A stretch of DNA of 64,000 bases, from assembly GCF_030063135.1 (NCBI RefSeq), contig NZ_JASISO010000016.1:62001-126000 (forward strand), read 5' to 3'. The notes below the pieces were generated by a model. That model had not been told where the DNA came from, ran no database searches, and worked only from the letters and a program-made list of their open reading frames with translations. Within the stretch, counting starts at the first letter, position 1. Each line of letters starts with the position of its first letter. The stretch comes from Streptomyces sp. G-G2. Its GTDB lineage: Bacteria > Actinomycetota > Actinomycetes > Streptomycetales > Streptomycetaceae. The position numbers and the translations under genes were made by a program. Shown here piece after piece: positions 58,986 to 64,000 of the stretch.

Positions 58986-59481
58986 GTGTCCTCCAAGGGG
59001 ACTCGAAATCGGTCCCGCACCGTGCGGGAGCCGGAGGTGATCGCCCTGGTCCTCAGAGACTGTGAACAGCAAAATCGCCCATGAATGTTGCGCTCACGGG
59101 CGACCGGTACTTCGGAACCATGACAGCTGCCCCTGACGCTACACGGGCCCTCCTGCTCGCACCACGAGAACACCCCTACGCCGTGTTCGCGGGCATCAGA
59201 CCGGGGGTGTCTCGCCGCTGCCGACGTGGCCGCTGAGGCGGAGATTCGGGTTCCCGGCGGAGCAGACCGGGCGGGCTTCGTGGGCCGGGCCACTCTTGAC
59301 GCGCCACTCCACCGGGCGGCGGCCTGCGCACGCCCCAGGCCCTGGGGCCTGACCGCCCGGAGGCCGCTGGCGGAGGCCGGGCGGGCGGGGCCGGAGGAAG
59401 ATGAGAGGACGGCCGGCAGAGGCGGGCGCAGGACCGGATGGTCGGACCCGAGCCGCCGCAGTGGGTGAAGGAGGTCCGGTC
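58986..59481. other. intergenic region: csp leader and upstream of the phosphatase gene
   Basis: No gene I can support. The left part (to about 59110) should be the csp 5' leader, with the hairpin CCGCACCGTGCGG. The right part has GC-rich inverted repeats (CCCAGGCCCTGGG and CCGCCCGG with CCGGGCGG at about 59333-59390) that may form a terminator or attenuator. Confidence 0.5.
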
Positions 59482-61602
59482 ATGGTCGCGTCCGAGGCGT
59501 TTGGGGCCGGGCCCGGCCCCGTGGGAGTGGTTCCCTCCGAGCCCGGCGGTCTGCTGGATGTACTGAGCGTGGCCGCGGTGGTCCTGGACGCCGAAGGACG
59601 GATCACGCTCTGGAGCCCTCAGGCCCAGGATCTGTTCGGCTGGTCAGCCCCGGAGGCGCTGGGCCGGTACGCGGCCAAGCTGCTGGTCGCCGACGAGTAC
59701 GTCGACCTGGTCCTTGAGCTGTTCGCCAAGGTCATGGCGGGGGGCGTTGCCTGGGCCGGGGTGTTCCCCGTGCGGCACAAGGACGGCTCCACGCGGCTGG
59801 TGGAGTTTCGCAACATGCGGCTGCTGGACGAGCACGGCGGCGTGTACGCCCTGGGGATCGCCTGCGACGAGGCCGTTCTGCGCGGTGTGGAGCGGGACCT
59901 GGCGCTGTCGGTGCGGCTGGTGGCGCAGTCCCCGCTCGGGCTGGCGGTGCTGGACACCGATCTGCGCTACGTCCTGGTCAACCCGACGCTGGAACGGATC
60001 AACGGCCTGCCGGCCGAGAAGCACCTGGGCCACACCGTCCGCGAGGCGCTGCCGTTCCTGGACACCGAGGTGATCGAAGCCTCCATGCAACAGGTTCTGG
60101 AGACCGGCGTACCGCTGCTGGACCAGTTCGCCATCGGGCGTACCCCCGCCGACCCGTACCGGGATCATGCCTGGTCGGGCTCGTACTACCGGCTGGAGGA
60201 TCCCAGCGGGCGGGTGATCGGTATCGCCCTGTCGGTGGTGGACGTCACCGACCGCCACCGCGCGGCCGCCGAGGCAGCCGAAGCCCGCCGGCGCCTGGAC
60301 CTCATCGCCCGGGCGTCCGTCACCGTCGGCACCACCCTGGACCTGGAGCGCACCGCCCGCGAACTCGCCGCCCTCGTCGTGGCCGATCTGGCCGACGTCG
60401 CTACGGTCGACGTCCTCGACTCCGTCCTGGAAGGCAGCGCCCCCACCGCACCCGGCCCCGGCACGGAGCAGGCTCTCTTTCGGGCCCTGGCGATAGCGGC
60501 GGCCTACGAGACGGACGCCGTCCACGCCGCCGACCCGGTGGGCGAACGCGCCACCTATCCAGCCGAGCGCCTGGTCACTCGCTGCGTCAGCACCGGACGC
60601 CCCGTCCTGGTGGCACACGTCACCCGCCCCGATCTGGAGCACATCGCACGCGACGAAACCGCCGCGGCCCTCCTCGCCCAGGAGGGCCTGCACTCCTACC
60701 TGGCCGTTCCGCTGACGGCCCGCGGCCAGCTCCTGGGCGTCCTGGGACTCCTGCGCACCCGCAATCCACTCCCCTTCAACCATGACGACGTCACTCTGGC
60801 CGGCGAACTGGCCACCCGCGCCGCCATCGCCATCGACAACGCCCGCTGGTACCAGCACGCCGCCGACACCGCCCTCACCCTCCAGCGCCACCTTCTCCCA
60901 CACCCCCCACCCCAGGCCGCCGGCCTGGAGATCGCCTACCGCTACCAGCCCGCGGCAGCGGCCAGCGGGATCGGCGGCGACTGGTTCGACGCGATCCCAC
61001 AGGCCATGGACAAGACCGCCCTCGTGGTCGGGGACGTCATGGGACACGGGGTCCACGCCGCCGCCACCATGGGACAACTGCGCACCGCCACCCGCACGCT
61101 GGCTGAACTCGGCCTCGACCCGGCCCGTGTCCTGCGCCACCTCGACCACATCACCGCCGGACTGGACCAGACCATCGCGACCTGCGTCTACGCCGCCTAC
61201 GACCCGCACCGCTCCCGCTGCCGCGTCGCCCTCGCCGGCCACCTGCCCCCCGTCCTCATCCGGGCAGCACAGGCACCAGAACTGCTCGACCTGCCCACCG
61301 GCGTTCCGCTCGGCGCAGGCAGCCTCGGCGGCGCCCGTTTCGAGACCAGCGTCCTCGAGCTGATTCCAGGCGACCGGCTGGTCCTGTACACCGACGGCCT
61401 CGTCGAAACGCGCGACGACGCCCTGGACGACCGCCTCAACCTCCTCCTCAGCCTCCTCACCGATCCCGGCCTCCCCCCGGAAGCGACCTGCGACCGGCTC
61501 CTGGCCGCGCTACGCCACCCCGACGCCGCCGACGACGTCGCCCTCGTCATCGCGCACGTGAGACCCCACCCGCCCGCCGACGAGGCGACCGCGACGACCT
61601 GA
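59482..61602 (+). CDS. PAS-PAS-GAF-PP2C (SpoIIE-type) protein phosphatase
   Basis: 706 residues. Two PAS domains (about 25-130 with ITLWSPQAQDLFGWSAPEALG, and 140-270 with LRYVLVNPTLERINGLP), a GAF domain (about 290-460) and a SpoIIE-type phosphatase (about 470-700) with SGIGGDWFDAI, VVGDVMGHGVHAA and LVLYTDGLVETRDD. The start at 59482 has GAAGGAGG ahead. Such proteins dephosphorylate anti-sigma-factor antagonists; a STAS protein gene lies 0.5 kb away. No membrane helix, so a soluble sensor. Confidence 0.92.
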   Translation: MVASEAFGAGPGPVGVVPSEPGGLLDVLSVAAVVLDAEGRITLWSPQAQDLFGWSAPEALGRYAAKLLVADEYVDLVLELFAKVMAGGVAWAGVFPVRHKDGSTRLVEFRNMRLLDEHGGVYALGIACDEAVLRGVERDLALSVRLVAQSPLGLAVLDTDLRYVLVNPTLERINGLPAEKHLGHTVREALPFLDTEVIEASMQQVLETGVPLLDQFAIGRTPADPYRDHAWSGSYYRLEDPSGRVIGIALSVVDVTDRHRAAAEAAEARRRLDLIARASVTVGTTLDLERTARELAALVVADLADVATVDVLDSVLEGSAPTAPGPGTEQALFRALAIAAAYETDAVHAADPVGERATYPAERLVTRCVSTGRPVLVAHVTRPDLEHIARDETAAALLAQEGLHSYLAVPLTARGQLLGVLGLLRTRNPLPFNHDDVTLAGELATRAAIAIDNARWYQHAADTALTLQRHLLPHPPPQAAGLEIAYRYQPAAAASGIGGDWFDAIPQAMDKTALVVGDVMGHGVHAAATMGQLRTATRTLAELGLDPARVLRHLDHITAGLDQTIATCVYAAYDPHRSRCRVALAGHLPPVLIRAAQAPELLDLPTGVPLGAGSLGGARFETSVLELIPGDRLVLYTDGLVETRDDALDDRLNLLLSLLTDPGLPPEATCDRLLAALRHPDAADDVALVIAHVRPHPPADEATATT

Positions 61603-61614
61603 CCGGCCCATCCC

Positions 61615-61814
61615 TTAGAGGCGGGGCCGGGGGTGGCGGCGAATGAGGATGGCCCATTCCTCGTCGTGACGGCCCGGGACGAGGCGTCCGCCGCTCTCCC
61701 ACGCTGCGCGAGTTCGGTGAAGATCGGCTCCAGCCCGGGGCGGTGAACCGTTTCTCCGCCGCTCAGCTGGACACCGGTGACGGGGGTGAGCCGCATCGTC
61801 GTCGTGGTGGTCAT
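61615..61814 (-). pseudogene. short conserved-type protein with a frameshift
   Basis: The minus frame starts MTTTTTMRLTPVTGVQLSGG and runs well to TELAQR, then turns into shifted sequence. One frame over, WESGGRLVPGRHDEEWAIL and RRHPRPRL end at a TAA (61615-61617). A single G missing near 61700-61703 (CGTGGG for CGGTGGG) explains it; the repaired product is about 65 residues. Function unknown. Confidence 0.55.
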
Positions 61815-61930
61815 GCGGGGTTCAACGCCCGCGAGCCCGGCGGGGTTATCCGCGCCAAGCGCGCTTCTGCCCCGGGGTGGGGGAAGGAGTGGGGGCCCGC
61901 GGCTGGCGCAGGACCCAACCCTGCCCTTGT

Positions 61931-62098
61931 CTACGCCGTGGAGCCCAGGAGCGGGGGCGCCAGGTGGCAGTGGATCAGGGACCTGCGGGGTGTGGCCCGG
62001 GGCGGCCGGCCGGGCCGACGGTGCCGTGATTCGCGCGGCTCCCAGCGCAGAAGTAGGGCGGCTGCGAGCACGGTGCAGGTCAGGAGTACGAACGTCAT
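61931..62098 (-). CDS. small single-pass membrane protein
   Basis: 55 residues: one N-terminal membrane helix (MTFVLLTCTVLAAALLL) then a basic Arg/Pro-rich tail. Its ATG overlaps the STAS gene stop (ATGA), so it is translationally coupled to it. It might place the STAS protein at the membrane. The 116 nt between this gene and the frameshifted gene hold nothing I recognise. Confidence 0.55.
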   Translation of the reverse strand: MTFVLLTCTVLAAALLLRWEPRESRHRRPGRPPRATPRRSLIHCHLAPPLLGSTA

Positions 62099-62448
62099 GA
62101 CACGGCCGCCCTCAGCGGGGCCGGCCGGGCCGATAGCTGTACCGACGCGACGGCGTGCAGAAAACGCATCACTGCCCGGGAGCGGTTCGTGAGCCTGAGG
62201 CGACGTCCGTGCCGGGGCCACCACTCGAGGACGGCCAGGAAGCCCGAGTCGCAGAACGTGACCCGAGAGGTGTCCAGGACGAGGCCGGTGTAGCCGTCGG
62301 CGGCCGCCGAGGCCAGGAAAGCCCGCAGCGGGGCGGCGCTGAAGTGGTCGATCTCCCCGGCGAGGTGAACGACCAGGGTCGCGCCGAGGGTGGTGCACGA
62401 GTGGACGACTATGACCCCGGGCTCGGTGTCCGCGTCCCAGTCGTGCAC
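62095..62448 (-). CDS. STAS-domain anti-sigma factor antagonist
   Basis: 117 residues with the SpoIIAA-like fold: VVHLAGEIDHFSAAPLRAFL and LVLDTSRVTFCDSGFLAVL, whose serine in CDSGF is the normal phosphorylation site. Likely partner of an anti-sigma kinase elsewhere and a substrate class of the nearby PP2C phosphatase. Confidence 0.88.
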   Translation of the reverse strand: MHDWDADTEPGVIVVHSCTTLGATLVVHLAGEIDHFSAAPLRAFLASAAADGYTGLVLDTSRVTFCDSGFLAVLEWWPRHGRRLRLTNRSRAVMRFLHAVASVQLSARPAPLRAAVS

Positions 62449-62511
62449 GGCAGGAGGGGCAACCAGCGGCGCGAGGGTGGCGGGCCAGTATCGGGGCGGT
62501 GCTTGCGGTAC

Positions 62512-62931
62512 TCACATCCCCATCAACGCCTCCCGCCCCGTTGCGGGAAACGAGCCACGCCACCCTTTCACCCCATCTGACCAGCACAGATCCCCGGTAG
62601 AGGGAAAGAATTCACCCGGATGAGGCAGCCAGACATCTCCGGAGCGACCGTTGTTCACCGTGACAGGGCCCGGCCGGCCCAGTTCTCCCGCCAAGACACG
62701 GTCGGCCACGTAATGCGGGCAGGACAGAACATGCCACGTCACCGTCAGATGGCCTCCGGCCGCGGCGATCGTGCGGGCCTGGCCGTCGGCCGGTCCCGCT
62801 GCGCAGTGCCGGCACACGAGGGTTCGAGTTCTCAGCTCGGGCGGCTCGATGGTGTGCTGATCCGCCTCGTGCGTGGACGCATCACCGTCCTGGACGCCGA
62901 ACGCCTCGGCGACCACGCGGGCTGACGTCAC
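62512..62931 (-). CDS. hypothetical protein with Cys/His cluster
   Basis: About 139 residues if it starts at the GTG at 62931; a TTG at 63000 is also in frame. LVCRHCAAG, HVLSCPHYVADRVL and GDLCWSDGVKGW give a possible zinc-type Cys/His set, and the composition is less repetitive than a shadow frame. No clear ribosome site. Real but uncharacterised, or chance. Confidence 0.35.
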   Translation of the reverse strand: MTSARVVAEAFGVQDGDASTHEADQHTIEPPELRTRTLVCRHCAAGPADGQARTIAAAGGHLTVTWHVLSCPHYVADRVLAGELGRPGPVTVNNGRSGDVWLPHPGEFFPSTGDLCWSDGVKGWRGSFPATGREALMGM

Positions 62932-63014
62932 CGAACCGTAAGCGGCCCCAGGCCCCGCCCCCGGTGGGAGCGATCTACATTTCAGGTCCGACCCCGACAA
63001 CTGGAGCCATCACC

Positions 63015-63599
63015 ATGCGTGCCCGCTCATTCCTGTCCGTCGCACTCCTCACCGCCGCGGCACTCACCCTGACCGGGTGCGGCTCGGACACGGCCACGCC
63101 CGCCGGTGGCGCCGCGGGCACGTCCAATTCCACGGCAAGCAGCGCCCCCTCCACCGCAGGAGCCGATCCGTCCGCTCCGGCTGCGACGGTCGTCCCCGAG
63201 GCGCTGCGCTTCACGGGCACGACCGTCGACGGCAAGCCGTTCGACGGGACGAGCCTGGCGGGCAAGCCCACTGTGCTGTGGTTCTGGGCCCCCTGGTGCC
63301 CCAAGTGCAAGGCCCAGGGACCCGAGACCGCCAAGGTCGCCGAGCAGTTCCAGGGCAAGGCCAACGTCGTCGGGGTGGCCGGCCTCGACAAGCAGGCTGC
63401 TATGAAGGAATTTGTCACCTCCACCGGTGTCGGAGCCTTCCCCAACCTTTCCGACGAAGCCGGAGGCATCTGGAAGAGGTTCGAGATCACGCAGCAGAGC
63501 GTGTACGTGGTCCTCGACAAGGACGGCAAGACGGTCTTCACCGGGAACCTGCCCGCAGGCAAGGGGCTGGCCGACAAGGTCGCCAAGCTCGTCGGCTGA
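63015..63599 (+). CDS. TlpA/redoxin-like thioredoxin lipoprotein
   Basis: 194 residues. Lipobox LTGC (19-22), Ser/Ala linker, then a thioredoxin domain (about 60-194) with WCPKC (94-98), FPNLSDEAGGIWKRFEI and QQSVYVVLDKDG. It reduces disulfides outside the membrane. The CcdA gene directly downstream supplies electrons. ATG at 63015 with GGAG 8 nt ahead. Confidence 0.9.
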   Translation: MRARSFLSVALLTAAALTLTGCGSDTATPAGGAAGTSNSTASSAPSTAGADPSAPAATVVPEALRFTGTTVDGKPFDGTSLAGKPTVLWFWAPWCPKCKAQGPETAKVAEQFQGKANVVGVAGLDKQAAMKEFVTSTGVGAFPNLSDEAGGIWKRFEITQQSVYVVLDKDGKTVFTGNLPAGKGLADKVAKLVG

Positions 63600-63608
63600 C
63601 CCGCCATC

Positions 63609-64000
63609 ATGTCCGATCTGCCCCTCGCCCTCACCGCCGGGATGCTCGCCGCGGTCAACCCGTGCGGCTTCGCCCTGCTCCCGGCCTATCTCTCCCTGCT
63701 CGTCCTCGGCGACGACAGCCCCACCCGCACCGCGGCCGTCGGCCGCGCGCTGGCCGCCACAGCCGCCATGACCGCGGGCTTCGCCGCCGTATTCGCGCTG
63801 TTCGGCCTGGCCGTCGCACCCGTGGCCGGTCAAGTGCAGGAGCACCTGCCCTGGTTCACCATCGTCTTCGGTGTCCTGCTCGCTGCCGTCGGCGGCTGGC
63901 TCCTGACCGGGCGTGACCTGCCCTCTCTGTTGCCCAAACTCCGCCGCGCGCCGACCGTGACCCGCTCCATACCCTCGATGGCCCTCTTCGGCGCCGCGTA
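63609..64000 (+). CDS. CcdA-type cytochrome c biogenesis/thiol-transport protein, N-terminal part
   Basis: Starts at the ATG at 63609, 9 nt after the thioredoxin stop, and runs out of the window (about 131 residues visible). LPLALTAGMLAAVNPCGFALLPAYLSLL shows the NPCGF..LP motif of helix 1; two more membrane helices follow (AAMTAGFAAVFALFGLAVAP, FTIVFGVLLAAVGGWLL). It carries reducing power across the membrane to the thioredoxin lipoprotein. Confidence 0.88.
   Translation, partial: MSDLPLALTAGMLAAVNPCGFALLPAYLSLLVLGDDSPTRTAAVGRALAATAAMTAGFAAVFALFGLAVAPVAGQVQEHLPWFTIVFGVLLAAVGGWLLTGRDLPSLLPKLRRAPTVTRSIPSMALFGAA

Overview
High GC content, GTG/TTG starts, purine-rich ribosome sites, 4-bp stop/start overlaps and the gene families present (TetR, IclR, neocarzinostatin-fold surface proteins, PAS/GAF/SpoIIE phosphatase, short-UTR and long-UTR actinomycete genes) point to a Streptomyces or close relative. 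The window is almost entirely protein-coding. I see no rRNA, tRNA, insertion sequence, prophage or CRISPR array.

About 0.6-49.6 kb is a catabolic supercluster. The core is a plus-strand run at 28.0-38.3 kb: a nitrilase, a protein resembling plant red chlorophyll catabolite reductase (RCCR), a chlorophyllase-like hydrolase, a Rieske oxygenase of the type that opens chlorophyll rings, a second RCCR-like protein, an unknown protein, an SDR that matches plant chlorophyll b reductase NOL/NYC1 along its whole length, a membrane protein, a maleate isomerase-family enzyme and a membrane-tail aldehyde dehydrogenase. Four alpha/beta hydrolases, three of them secreted, could remove the phytol ester. Around this core lie flavin-dependent oxygenases, aldehyde dehydrogenases, a cyclic-amidohydrolase (imidase type), a half-amidase, two CaiB-type CoA-transferases, a MmgE/PrpD protein, a CitE-like lyase and an HMG-CoA-lyase-like enzyme. 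Together they would fit breakdown of the substituted maleimides expected from a linear tetrapyrrole. My main proposal is therefore a bacterial chlorophyll (or related tetrapyrrole) degradation and assimilation system; this is inference from families and gene order, not proof.

Two local regulons tie the region together. A 26-bp three-half-site operator (GGAAAC, 3 nt, GTTYC, 5 nt often NCTAG, then NGGAAAC) occurs before nearly every transcription unit between 1.6 and 48.5 kb, including the only IclR-family regulator gene (19.9-20.7 kb). A different large palindrome built on TGACCGGGCGGTCA lies before a TetR gene (1.9-2.5 kb) and before the divergent GMC-oxidoreductase operon and flavin monooxygenase at 46.9-47.1 kb. 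The surface-protein operon at 9.05-16.1 kb (three neocarzinostatin-fold proteins, a DUF916-like protein, a degenerate ABC protein, one LPQTG anchor) also carries the first operator, which suggests a role in binding or taking up the substrate.

At 49.8-57.8 kb there is a separate set: an RpiR regulator, two secreted cyanophycinase-like peptidases, an M20 peptidase and a polar amino-acid ABC transporter. It looks like scavenging of cyanophycin or peptides, which would fit an organism feeding on cyanobacterial or plant debris. The end of the window (57.8-64 kb) is ordinary Streptomyces background: cold-shock protein, PAS-GAF-PP2C phosphatase, STAS protein, TlpA-like thioredoxin and the start of a CcdA gene, with three short genes that look truncated or frameshifted.
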